The notes beneath the pieces were generated by a model. The model was not told where the DNA came from, ran no database searches, and saw only the letters and a list, made by a program, of their open reading frames with translations. A program made the translations under genes and the position numbers. Of a DNA stretch of 35,982 nt, positions 6,499 to 14,182 are shown one piece after another. Source of the DNA: Saccharofermentans sp. (GTDB taxonomy: Bacteria; Bacillota; Clostridia; Saccharofermentanales; Saccharofermentanaceae); assembly GCA_024683485.1 (NCBI GenBank), contig JAIKYD010000052.1, positions 1 to 35,982 on the forward strand, given 5' to 3'. Positions within the stretch are counted from its first letter, which is position 1. Each line of letters begins with the position of its first letter.

Positions 6499-7353
6499 CT
6501 AAGAATCATCCTCATCGTTTTCCCCGAACATGTCGAGAACGTCTTTAGGAAGGGAACTGTCATCCGTCTCGTTTGAAGACGGCTTTGCAGAAAGATCATC
6601 TGGCTTGCAGGTGATGCCTGCTTCTTCTCCAGTTCTCATCCTTACATAGTGCCTGTCCTCGCCCTTGGGATAGAGATCTTTCCACCCTCTCCGGATGATA
6701 AAGGAGAGATATTCGTTAATGCCCATACCAGATTGCTTTGCCATTCCCGGCAGAGCTTCAAGGTTGGCTTTAACCGTTCCTTCCGTGTCGGTCGCATTCT
6801 TTTTTCTCCTTATATCCATCCAGGTCAGGAGCAATGCCTCTGTCTCAGCATTCCCCTTTTCTTTGGAGAAATCGCTTATAAGCTTTCTTATTTCCGGTGA
6901 GACACACACAGCTTCTTTCTCTGTATGATTACTATTGTCTGAATATTCTTTATGAATATCTTTAAAAGATAGGTCTTCCCGTTTTGTAGAAATCTGATTT
7001 GTACCTTTGGGTGAATTCTGATTTCTACCTTTTGTAGAAATCAGATTTTCCCTTTTCGCGCAATCAGGAAGAACATAGAAATGCTTGCACTTTTTCTGAG
7101 TGTTCGGGATATACGTGTTCTTTGTTTTAATGAGTCCTGCTTGCTCCAGTTTCTTGATCGCGCATTCCTGTTGCTTACGGGATATGCCGAGCTCTCTTTC
7201 AAACTCTTCTGCTGTTCTCCAGCAATAACCATCTTCCCGTTCGGTATAGCGGGAAAGATAGACCAGCTTGTTAAAGAGAGCTGCGGCGACAACCCCGACT
7301 TTCTGTGCCAGATCTACATCATAGGAAGCCGATAAATTAGTAGGTTTATTCAT
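6499..7353 (-). CDS. Winged-helix replication-initiator-like protein
   Basis: This 284-residue protein has an N-terminal winged-helix domain (about residues 8-90: LAQKVGVVAAALFNKLVYLS, then ELGISRKQQECAIKKLEQAG) like those of phage replisome organisers and the DnaD-like N-termini of RepA-type plasmid initiators. A central segment of three 8-residue repeats (NLISTKGR, NQNSPKGT, NQISTKRE) is encoded by a 24-bp DNA repeat that may be the origin iterons. The C-terminal domain (about 145-235, with LLLTWMDIRRKK and YLSFIIRRGWKDLYP) may be DnaD-like. I choose ATG 7353, because AAAGGAGG lies six bases upstream, over a longer frame. It probably starts replication of the excised circle; that role is inference. 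Confidence 0.68.
   Translation of the reverse strand: MNKPTNLSASYDVDLAQKVGVVAAALFNKLVYLSRYTEREDGYCWRTAEEFERELGISRKQQECAIKKLEQAGLIKTKNTYIPNTQKKCKHFYVLPDCAKRENLISTKGRNQNSPKGTNQISTKREDLSFKDIHKEYSDNSNHTEKEAVCVSPEIRKLISDFSKEKGNAETEALLLTWMDIRRKKNATDTEGTVKANLEALPGMAKQSGMGINEYLSFIIRRGWKDLYPKGEDRHYVRMRTGEEAGITCKPDDLSAKPSSNETDDSSLPKDVLDMFGENDEDDS
6982..7053 (-). repeat. Three tandem 24-bp repeats inside the replication gene (candidate iterons)
   Basis: Units lie at 6982-7005, 7006-7029 and 7030-7053. On the coding strand each contains AAATC-A/T-GATTTCTAC or a close variant ending in AAA. Each unit is itself partly palindromic (GTAGAAATC against GATTTCTAC), and two neighbours form a perfect 11-bp inverted repeat around CTTTT. 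RepA_N-type plasmid initiators are known to bind iterons in the middle of their own gene, which makes these candidate oriV repeats. Confidence 0.65.
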
Positions 7354-7490
7354 CGATTGCCTCCTTTGTCGATTCAGCATCCTAAACCTTGTTTTCCCCG
7401 AGTCTTTCGGGTAAACTGTGGCTGTTGAATACATTTGACTGTCCTTTTGTTGTTGCAGCAACGTTCGGGGCAGTTATTTTTTTGACTTGT

Positions 7491-7892
7491 TCATTCTGTT
7501 TCAATATTGCTTTCTCCTTTGTCTATATTTTTAATGTGATTGTGATCGTCCAGGAGCTCCAATATCGTCTCGAAGTTCTCAATATCCACTGCAGTAAACA
7601 CTTCGTCACGAATATCACCTCTTACGATGGCTTCTATCCTGCTCAACCGAACCGAGATCTCATCAAAGGTCCTGACATTGCCTATTACGGTGATGTGCTG
7701 ATTAAGGCAGGATTCGATAAAGAATTCGCTCCTGGAAAGACCGGACAGATCGATCCTTGCCTCTATCAGTTCCCTTTCCTCAGGTGTTACACGGAAATTG
7801 ATAATGGCATGGCGTTTGCGTGCATGCTCATCCTTCTTTTTCTTCTTTCTCTTACCTTTGGAAAGGCTTTCTCTGCGGTATACATTACTCAT
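7491..7892 (-). CDS. Ribbon-helix-helix MobC-like mobilization protein
   Basis: This 133-residue protein has a very basic N-terminus (KGKRKKKKKDEHARKRH) followed by a ribbon-helix-helix segment INFRVTPEERELIEARIDLSGLSRSEFFIESCL, written here only to mark the motif that spans about residues 31-63. This matches the MobC relaxosome protein pattern; such proteins bind oriT DNA next to the relaxase. I start at ATG 7892 because AAAGGAG lies nine bases before it; the ATG three codons upstream is too close to that site. The start overlaps the integrase stop by eight bases, so it is translated with the integrase. A role as a small regulator of excision is the alternative. Confidence 0.75.
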   Translation of the reverse strand: MSNVYRRESLSKGKRKKKKKDEHARKRHAIINFRVTPEERELIEARIDLSGLSRSEFFIESCLNQHITVIGNVRTFDEISVRLSRIEAIVRGDIRDEVFTAVDIENFETILELLDDHNHIKNIDKGESNIETE

Positions 7893-9012
7893 TGCCGTCA
7901 TCTCCTTTATCAGTGTCATTAGTGCCGTTTACTTCCAGCAACTTGTTGATTTCCGAAGCCATATCCTTCTGAACTGAAGGGTAAAGATGTGCATATCTAT
8001 CCGTTATTACTGTGCTCTCATGACCGAGACGCTCTCCTATCTGGACTGTTGAATAACCCATCTTGATAAGAAGTGCACAATGAGAGTGCCTTAAGTCGTG
8101 AATCCTTATTCTTTTTACTCCGGACCTTTCGGAACCCTTTATCATTTCCCATGCCAGATAGGATTTGCTGATTGGGAATATACGTGTCTTATCATCAAGT
8201 TTGTACAGAGATTCGAAATAGTCTTCCATCTCTCTTACTAGGAAATCCGGAAGCGATATTGTACGGTTACTCTTCTCGGTTTTCGGCGGAGTAATATGAA
8301 CTTCTCCTTCAAGTATCTGAAAAGATTTGTCTATCTTTAATGTCTTGTTTTCAAGGTCAAAATCCTTACGGGTAAGAGCCAGTAATTCGCCACATCTGAT
8401 ACCGGTCCAATAGAGAACTTCAAAGGCATAATAAGAGATAGGTTTCCTCTTTATTGCTTCCCTGAACTTTAGATATTCATCCATAGTCCAGAACAACATT
8501 TCCGAATTCTTACTTTTGCCCATTTTCTTATTTTTCCTGCACGGGTTAACCGGAAGACCATAGTAGTTTACTGCGTGATTGAAGATTGCATTCATCTGAT
8601 TTTGGATCGTCCTGAGCGTTGTAGGAGCATATCCCCTGCCGTTCTCATCACGCTTCATAAGAAGTTCGTTCTGCCACTGAAGGATATCCGTCGGTGTGAT
8701 CTCGGAAACTGTTTTTGTCATAAAATACGGACGGATGTGCTTATTAATAAAGAATCGCTTGCTTAGATAGGTGCTTAATCTGATCTGTGGCTTCAAGTTT
8801 TCCAGATAGATATCTATGAACGAATCAAAGCTCATGTTTACATCTCTGTCTGCCTTTAAGAGAAAAGCCCGCTCGTATTCCTGAGCTTCGTGTTTAGTCT
8901 TAAAACCACGCTTTTCGTGCTTCTTACGAATTCCCTGCCAATCGGTGTAGTAGCAAGCAACTCTCCAATAACCTTTGCCATAACCTCCGCCGGTTTCTTT
9001 AAAGACTGCCAT
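7885..9012 (-). CDS. int: Tyrosine-type site-specific integrase
   Basis: This 375-residue integrase has the usual three parts: an N-terminal arm-binding domain (about 1-55, with Gly/Trp/Tyr and KHEAQEYERAF), a core-binding SAM-like domain (about 60-160), and a catalytic domain. Visible catalytic residues are R206 (TGIRCGELLAL), K244 (PPKTEKSNRT), H305 and R308 (HDLRHSHCALL), H331 (LGHES) and the nucleophile Y340 (TDRYAHLYPS). All are present, so it should be active. It overlaps the excisionase gene by 14 bases and the MobC-like gene by 8. It should integrate and excise the element. The nearest candidate attachment site is at the guaA 3' end, beyond the repressor gene. Confidence 0.95.
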   Translation of the reverse strand: MAVFKETGGGYGKGYWRVACYYTDWQGIRKKHEKRGFKTKHEAQEYERAFLLKADRDVNMSFDSFIDIYLENLKPQIRLSTYLSKRFFINKHIRPYFMTKTVSEITPTDILQWQNELLMKRDENGRGYAPTTLRTIQNQMNAIFNHAVNYYGLPVNPCRKNKKMGKSKNSEMLFWTMDEYLKFREAIKRKPISYYAFEVLYWTGIRCGELLALTRKDFDLENKTLKIDKSFQILEGEVHITPPKTEKSNRTISLPDFLVREMEDYFESLYKLDDKTRIFPISKSYLAWEMIKGSERSGVKRIRIHDLRHSHCALLIKMGYSTVQIGERLGHESTVITDRYAHLYPSVQKDMASEINKLLEVNGTNDTDKGDDGNE

Positions 9013-9214
9013 TCTTTACATACCCCCTTTGAAGACATGCTTCCTCATACCAGATGCGGTTAAGTCTTCCGCAAACTACGAGAGCTGTAGGATTCTGTTT
9101 CTTCATCTCAGCATTCAGCTGCCTGATGATGTCGTACGCCTTTGATCTGGAGACTCCGAGATCATGCTGTACTGTTGCTACTCCTATAAACATAGGCTTG
9201 TTTTCTTCTAACAT
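8999..9214 (-). CDS. xis: Excisionase-like helix-turn-helix protein
   Basis: This 71-residue protein has an early helix-turn-helix (VATVQHDLGVSRSKAYDIIR, residues 12-31) and ends with RIWYEEACLQRG, the layout of small DNA-binding excisionases found next to tyrosine integrases in Firmicutes elements. CGGAGG lies before its ATG. It overlaps the start of the integrase gene by 14 bases, so both are made from one message. It should bend attachment-site DNA and favour excision. The gene lies downstream of a GC-rich structured leader. Confidence 0.82.
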   Translation of the reverse strand: MLEENKPMFIGVATVQHDLGVSRSKAYDIIRQLNAEMKKQNPTALVVCGRLNRIWYEEACLQRGYVKNGSL

Positions 9215-9586
9215 TTTCTGTTACCTCCGTTTTATTTTTTGTTTGAGAGAAGACAGACTTCTCCCTTAAAAAGTTTTTGTGAAACTTTTGGTTTCACCGT
9301 TTTCTTTTCCGCAGTATTTCTCCTGTACCCCCCCTGCGGGCGGGAAACCGTAAGGCTTCCGTATTGCTTCTACGGAATCATGGGACTTTCACCCCCGAGA
9401 CCGATACGTCCCGGCTGCTCTTCACAGAAGTATCATTGTGACTTTGTACCTGTCTTCGCCGCCCTCAGGTTGCAACCCTGATTCTGACTCATCCCCGTTA
9501 TCGCTCTCTCCCTCCCGGAGGGAGGTCCTGGCGCGGTCGGAGTAAATGGCTTGGGATTTTAACCCCGATACAAGTGAACGTACCTT
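9215..9586 (-). other. GC-rich structured stretch upstream of excisionase; candidate leader or non-coding RNA
   Basis: No credible gene is seen here. Read on the minus strand, toward xis, it contains many stems: TTCCGTA/TACGGAA, CTCCCTC-CCG-GAGGGAG, the palindrome GGTTGCAACC, and two GGGGT(T/G)AAA-type hairpins (GGGGTTAAAATCCC and GGGGTGAAAGTCCC). The second resembles segments seen in domain I of bacterial group II introns. The stretch is clearly more GC-rich than its flanks. It could be the 5' leader of the xis-int message, a regulatory RNA or an intron remnant. I cannot decide by eye. Confidence 0.45.
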
Positions 9587-9615
9587 ACGATTTAGTATTT
9601 AATTGTCTAAATCGT
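9587..9615. repeat. Perfect 9-bp inverted repeat
   Basis: Arms ACGATTTAG (9587-9595) and CTAAATCGT (9607-9615) are separated by 11 AT-rich bases and followed by TTTTG. It lies between the xis leader and the repressor gene. It could be an operator or integrase-related site, or a plus-strand terminator-like hairpin. Confidence 0.4.
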
Positions 9616-9651
9616 TTTGAGACCTCTTATGTCCCCTTTGCCTTTTGGTTT

Positions 9652-9774
9652 GGGTACATATTTGTTCTCTATTCAACTATACGCCTGTGCATTTATTCCG
9701 TCAAGTACTTTTTTGTACCCATTTTAGAAAATTACGATTACATTTTTAGAATTATGTGGTATTATACGGGTACA
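9652..9774. promoter_or_regulatory. Three GGGTACA motifs upstream of the XRE gene (candidate operators)
   Basis: GGGTACA occurs at 9652-9658 and 9768-9774, and its complement TGTACCC at 9714-9720. The last copy overlaps the region just after a possible -10 (TATTAT, about 9760-9765) of the repressor gene. Repeats with about 55-60 bp spacing around a divergent control region fit operators for the XRE-type regulator. This is inference from position and repetition. Confidence 0.4.
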
Positions 9775-9791
9775 TGAAAGGTGGCAAAGCT

Positions 9792-10718
9792 ATGACTATC
9801 GGAGACAAAATCAGAAAATACAGGAACCTTAGAGGTATTACCCAAGAAGAGCTGGGCAAAAGAGTAGGACTCCCCAGAGACCGCATCAGACAATATGAGA
9901 CCAATGTAAGATCCCCTAAGCCGGATCTTCTTAAAAAGTTCGCAGAACAGCTGGATGTCGATGTTGCTGCTCTTTCAGACGTTGATATACGTGATGAGGA
10001 AGATCTTATGCACGTTCTTTTCGATGCTGAAGAAAAATACGATATAGATATAATCAAAAAAGAAGGCCAGACAATGCTGGTCTTTAATGATGAAGATATG
10101 AGTCATTCCGTTATTACCACCTACCTAAGTCTGTGGTGTGATAAGCGCAGAACTTTGGGAATTAACAAAGACAACCCTAAAAAGGATGAATATACAGAAT
10201 GGCAGGGACAGTTCGGCTCACAGGCAGAAAGCTTTAAGGCTGAAATGAAAGCCCGAATAGATAAGATGTATAAACCTTATCTTGATAGTGCTCCGAAGAC
10301 CGCCGGATCTGGTTCAAGCTTAATTCAGACTATTAAAAAGCAGGAACCGGGTTATCTTATTGACACAGTTTATAAAAACGGGCTTCCCGGTCTTGTTTTC
10401 AACGCTGATAAATTACTTGCAGAAGAAAGCGAAGCCTTTGCAGACTTCCTTATCATGCTCAGATATATGGAATCCTTAGGTGCAAAGATCACGAAAGATA
10501 TTATCTATGACGGTAATATGGTTAAGATCGTATACATCTTCCCTTATCCGGAATTTGCTGCAATCTGCAATTTTGCAGATGAACTTATTGCCTACAACAA
10601 AGACAAGGATACATATTCAACTCTTGCTAAAGAAGAATTCGAGAAACACTTCGAAGCCAGCATAAAGACATATGATCTGGATATCAAAGGTGTGATCCAG
10701 CATCATAAAAAGAAGTGA
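9792..10718 (+). CDS. XRE-family regulator of the element (repressor-like)
   Basis: This 308-residue protein has an N-terminal helix-turn-helix of the XRE/Cro-CI type (residues about 4-60: IGDKIRKYRNLRGITQEELG, then GLPRDRIRQYETNVRSPKPD). The 240 residues after it are not a peptidase or ATPase that I recognise. They are acidic and helical, with two similar-looking halves beginning DIIKKEGQTMLVFND and DTVYKNGLPGLVFNADK. I start at ATG 9792, preceded by AAAGGTGG, rather than an upstream frame that crosses the promoter. It is divergent from xis-int and probably represses the excision and mobilization genes. It is the last element gene before guaA. Confidence 0.8.
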   Translation: MTIGDKIRKYRNLRGITQEELGKRVGLPRDRIRQYETNVRSPKPDLLKKFAEQLDVDVAALSDVDIRDEEDLMHVLFDAEEKYDIDIIKKEGQTMLVFNDEDMSHSVITTYLSLWCDKRRTLGINKDNPKKDEYTEWQGQFGSQAESFKAEMKARIDKMYKPYLDSAPKTAGSGSSLIQTIKKQEPGYLIDTVYKNGLPGLVFNADKLLAEESEAFADFLIMLRYMESLGAKITKDIIYDGNMVKIVYIFPYPEFAAICNFADELIAYNKDKDTYSTLAKEEFEKHFEASIKTYDLDIKGVIQHHKKK

Positions 10719-10755
10719 TTATTTCAGTCATGAAATTAGCTCTACTCATAACTGG

Positions 10756-10776
10756 TGTTGGCGAAATGTTGGCGAA
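10756..10776. repeat. att: Two direct repeats next to guaA; candidate integrase arm sites
   Basis: TGTTGGCGAA occurs twice, at 10756-10765 and 10767-10776, an 11-bp period. It lies between the repressor stop and the guaA 3' end. Tandem short direct repeats near a junction are typical arm-type binding sites of tyrosine integrases. The core crossover site should be just to the right, in or near the guaA stop; the other end of the element is not in the window. Confidence 0.45.
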
Positions 10777-10798
10777 GAAAATAGAAACGCAATAAAAT

Positions 10799-10820
10799 AG
10801 GGCCTTTCAAGGCCCTTTGT
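10799..10820. terminator. Bidirectional terminator between XRE gene and guaA
   Basis: The stem AGGGCCTT/AAGGCCCT (10799-10806 and 10809-10816) has a very short loop. On the plus strand TTTGTGTT follows; on the minus strand CTATTTTATT follows. It lies six bases from the guaA stop and should end guaA and possibly the regulator gene as well. Confidence 0.75.
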
Positions 10821-10821
10821 G

Positions 10822-12363
10822 TTATTCGAGTTCGATCGTGGCCGGAGGTTTCCCGGTGCAGTCGTAGAAGACGCGGCTGATGCCTTTGACTTCGTTGACG
10901 ATGCGGCTGGTAACTTTGTTGATGAGTGACCAGGGTAGCTCAGCTGCTTCTGCGGTCATGAAGTCTGTCGTGGTGACGGCACGCATGACGCAGGCGTAGT
11001 CGTAGGTACGCTCATCGCCCATGCAGCCGACGGAGCGCATGTTGGTGAGAGCGATGAAATACTGGTTGGCATATTTGTCGAAGCCGGCAAGCTGCATCTC
11101 TCTTCTGAAGATGGCGTCTGCGTCCTGGACGAGTTTTACCTTCTCTGCCGTGACTTCGCCGACGATGCGGATCGCAAGGCCGGGACCGGGGAACGGCTGA
11201 CGGAAGACAAGGTTGTCGGGAATGCCGAGCTCGAGGCCTGCTTTTCGGACTTCGTCCTTAAAGAGAAGGCGGAGTGGTTCGATTATCTCTTTGAAATCAA
11301 CGTAGTCAGGAAGGCCGCCTACGTTGTGGTGTGACTTGATGACGGCGCTCTTGCCAAGGCCGGATTCGATTACGTCGGGGTAGATCGTGCCCTGGACGAG
11401 GAAGTCGACAGCACCGATCTTCTTGGCTTCCTCTTCGAAGACACGGATGAATTCCTCACCGATAATTTTTCGCTTTGCCTCAGGCTCATTAACGCCTGCG
11501 AGCTTGGAATAGAAGCGCTCCTGGGCATTAACCCTGATGAAGTTCAGATCGTAGGGACCATTGGGTCCGAAGACTGCTTCGACCTCGTCACCTTCGTTCT
11601 TGCGGAGAAGGCCGTGGTCAACGAATACGCAGGTGAGCTGCTTGCCTACAGCCTTGGAAAGGAGCACTGCAGCAACCGATGAATCAACGCCGCCTGAGAG
11701 GGCGCAGAGAACGCGGCCTGAACCGACCTTCTCACGGATCTCCCGGATAGATGTCTCAACGAAAGAATCCATCTTCCAGTCGCATTTGCACTTGCAGATA
11801 TCCTTGACGAAATTGGCGAGCATGTTTGTGCCTTCAACAGTGTGAACGACTTCCGGATGGAACTGTACACAGTAGAGGTTCTGCTCAATATTCTCGGCAG
11901 CAGCGACCGGGCAGACTTCCGTATGTGCGGTGATCCTGAAGCCCGGAGCGGGTGTTGCGATGTAAACGGTGTGGCTCATCCAGCAGACTGTCTTGGGAGA
12001 AATGTCCTTGAAGAGTCTGGCGCTTGTATCAACCTCGACGTCGGTATGACCGTATTCCCTTACGGGAGCGGCCTTTACCTCGCCGCCGAGGAGATAGTTC
12101 ATGAGCTGTGCGCCATAGCAGATGCCGAGGACCGGAATGCCCATTTTAAACAGGTCGGGCGAACATTTCGGAGAATCGTCATCGTAAACATTGGCAGGGC
12201 CGCCCGTGAGGATGATGCCCTTGGGATCAAGCGCTCTGATCTCGTCGAGGCTCGTGGTGTGCGGTCTGACTTCGCTGTAGACCGACAACTCTCTGACTCT
12301 TCTTGCAATCAACTGGTTATACTGCCCTCCGAAATCGAGGACAAGGATCATCTCCTGAGCCAT
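10822..12363 (-). CDS. guaA: GMP synthase (glutamine-hydrolysing)
   Basis: This 513-residue enzyme converts XMP to GMP with ATP and glutamine, the last step of GMP synthesis, in the cytoplasm. The N-terminal class I amidotransferase has the nucleophile Cys in [15 protein letters not shown] (about residues 82-96) and the His-Glu partner in [10 protein letters not shown]. The ATP pyrophosphatase loop is [15 protein letters not shown] (about 225-239), followed by the dimerisation domain ending KPPATIELE. It is full length. GGAGG precedes the ATG. It is the last gene of the leftward chromosomal block, and its 3' end faces the mobile element. guaA 3' ends are a known integration target for genomic islands. 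Confidence 0.97.
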   Translation of the reverse strand: MAQEMILVLDFGGQYNQLIARRVRELSVYSEVRPHTTSLDEIRALDPKGIILTGGPANVYDDDSPKCSPDLFKMGIPVLGICYGAQLMNYLLGGEVKAAPVREYGHTDVEVDTSARLFKDISPKTVCWMSHTVYIATPAPGFRITAHTEVCPVAAAENIEQNLYCVQFHPEVVHTVEGTNMLANFVKDICKCKCDWKMDSFVETSIREIREKVGSGRVLCALSGGVDSSVAAVLLSKAVGKQLTCVFVDHGLLRKNEGDEVEAVFGPNGPYDLNFIRVNAQERFYSKLAGVNEPEAKRKIIGEEFIRVFEEEAKKIGAVDFLVQGTIYPDVIESGLGKSAVIKSHHNVGGLPDYVDFKEIIEPLRLLFKDEVRKAGLELGIPDNLVFRQPFPGPGLAIRIVGEVTAEKVKLVQDADAIFRREMQLAGFDKYANQYFIALTNMRSVGCMGDERTYDYACVMRAVTTTDFMTAEAAELPWSLINKVTSRIVNEVKGISRVFYDCTGKPPATIELE

Positions 12364-12401
12364 GGAAAAACCTCCGGGAATCTGCTTGATCTTATGGATT
12401 A

Positions 12402-12429
12402 ATTATACTCTGCGATCCTGTACACCAAA
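12402..12429 (-). promoter_or_regulatory. Probable guaA promoter
   Basis: On the minus strand a perfect -10 TATAAT (12402-12407) is preceded, with 16 bases between, by TTTGGT (12424-12429) as a weak -35. The start of guaA is about 40 bases downstream. No purine riboswitch core fits in the short 113-base gap. Confidence 0.55.
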
Positions 12430-12476
12430 CAACAAATCTGTTCGTTTATTGGCAAAAACACATTCTTTCCTGAAGC

Positions 12477-14165
12477 TTATGTTTTGGTCAGTTTTACATA
12501 TGCGATGACGTGTGCGTGGTCTGCCTCCCAGAGACGGAATTCGCAGGTGCCGTATTTTCTTATCTGAACATCCGGCAGCATGAATTCGAAGTCGACCGTT
12601 CCGTCCTCTTCAACTTTGAAGCTGACCGAATCGCCGTAATGCTCGCCGTCAACATACCAGTCGTATATAAGCGTTGTATCCGCGCTGAACTCGTGGTCGA
12701 ACTTTACCATGACCGTAATGCCGTCCACGCTTATGTTGTATCCTGCGGTGTTAAGCCAGCCCGGCTCCTTGCTGTAATGCATGAAGATGCCGTTATTGTC
12801 AACGGAAGATGCACCGTAAATGAGCGTGCCGTCTGACCATTCGGGAGTGTATTCGTATGTGCCTACCGCCTGGTTCCCGTATTTTCCGGAACCGATGCTG
12901 CCGGTATCAACGATAACATTGTCCAGATCAATGTTCTGGTTATTGCGGCTGTTTCTCTCCCGCTCGATCTCCTCCATATACTCTTTGTATTCCTTCTCTT
13001 TGAGCTCGCCCGCTAAATACAGCGCCTCAACGGCCTTCTGCAGACACCTGAGATTCTGTTCATCAGATGTCTGTCTTGCAACATATGTATCGTTGGCCGT
13101 TATCGGGAAAAGCATAGGCGAGATCAATATCTGCGGAATCTTGCTCATGGGATCGAGAGACATGCTTACTGAGTATTCGTCGTACCACATTTTGTCGATC
13201 TGCTTTGCCAGATCGTAATAGATCCCTGCATAGAACTGGCTCCATATCTCCTCATCGCTGTATGCACTGTCCACGCTCTCGATCCTGATCGAAGCCATGT
13301 ACATCTCCTGAATGTATTCGTCACTCCCGAAATAATCCAGGATAGCCTCCCTCGAAGGCGCACTGCCCGTGACCGTCACAGCATAAGGATTGTCCTTATC
13401 GTAATCGTACTTGAGACCGTGATCCTCAATGTATCCGAAATACGCCTTCAGGAACTCCAATGCCGCATCGTTGATTGTCTGATCATCTTCGTTCCCGTCA
13501 TCGAAAAGTCTCACGTTATAAATGCTGTAACCGTAATGCTTCTGTTCAAGCTCACCTTTTGCAAGCCCGGGAATAACGCTCTCAAAAGCCGCCTTTGCCT
13601 CATCCGCAGTCATTGACGCGATCCTCAGCTCGGTGGAACTCTTTAAAAGCTTGCTGTACTTATCTGCAGAGTTTTCCCTCAGCTTCCATTGCCCTTCGTC
13701 CTCGTCGAAAACATAACTGAAAGAAAGATTCGCTGTACTCATCTTCTCATAAGAATCGGCCGCTTCCAGATAATCATCCTTGGTCATAACCGATCCGTTG
13801 TCGTGCCTGATGAAATCCTGCATGTCAATATATGAGATCTTGATCCTTGCCTTCGCCCTCAGGTTCTTGCGGTCGACCTCAATGCTCTTGAACTCTTCGA
13901 TATCGGTTTTCGAGGCAACCTTAAAAACGACCTCAGCCTTGTCCTTGTCATCGTCGTAGAAATTGTAGGAGAAATCCCCGTCAACGAGGTCCTCCATATC
14001 CTTGGTGTTCCCTGAAGCATACGCCTCAAGGAAGTGCTCCGTGACCTCTTTGATCTGCTCAATATCCTTAGATTCGCGTGACTTACATCCAGCCGGCAAA
14101 AGTGCGCTTGCCAGCAGAGCTGCGGTCAGAAGGAGTCCAACAGCCCTTTTCTTCACTTTTTTCAT
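12477..14165 (-). CDS. Large secreted lipoprotein of unknown function
   Basis: This 562-residue protein has a lipoprotein signal peptide: basic KKVKKR, a hydrophobic core, and the lipobox LPAGC with Cys27, so it should be anchored to the outer face of the membrane. Residues about 35-130 (EVTEHFLEAYASGNTKDMEDL) look like an NTF2/DUF5105-like fold common in Clostridia lipoproteins, and a second similar segment may follow at about 185-290. A Ser/Asn/Gly-rich linker lies near 390-425, and a beta-rich C-terminal domain with Trp/Tyr residues ends the protein. The gene starts 17 bases after the purA stop, with AGGGGT as ribosome site, so it is probably co-transcribed with purA. I see no link to purine synthesis. 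Confidence 0.85.
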   Translation of the reverse strand: MKKVKKRAVGLLLTAALLASALLPAGCKSRESKDIEQIKEVTEHFLEAYASGNTKDMEDLVDGDFSYNFYDDDKDKAEVVFKVASKTDIEEFKSIEVDRKNLRAKARIKISYIDMQDFIRHDNGSVMTKDDYLEAADSYEKMSTANLSFSYVFDEDEGQWKLRENSADKYSKLLKSSTELRIASMTADEAKAAFESVIPGLAKGELEQKHYGYSIYNVRLFDDGNEDDQTINDAALEFLKAYFGYIEDHGLKYDYDKDNPYAVTVTGSAPSREAILDYFGSDEYIQEMYMASIRIESVDSAYSDEEIWSQFYAGIYYDLAKQIDKMWYDEYSVSMSLDPMSKIPQILISPMLFPITANDTYVARQTSDEQNLRCLQKAVEALYLAGELKEKEYKEYMEEIERERNSRNNQNIDLDNVIVDTGSIGSGKYGNQAVGTYEYTPEWSDGTLIYGASSVDNNGIFMHYSKEPGWLNTAGYNISVDGITVMVKFDHEFSADTTLIYDWYVDGEHYGDSVSFKVEEDGTVDFEFMLPDVQIRKYGTCEFRLWEADHAHVIAYVKLTKT

Positions 14166-14182
14166 ATTCAGTTACCCCTGAT

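Noticed and set aside
12364..12476. Purine riboswitch before guaA
   Set aside because: The gap is only 113 bases and shows no aptamer core; only a promoter fits.
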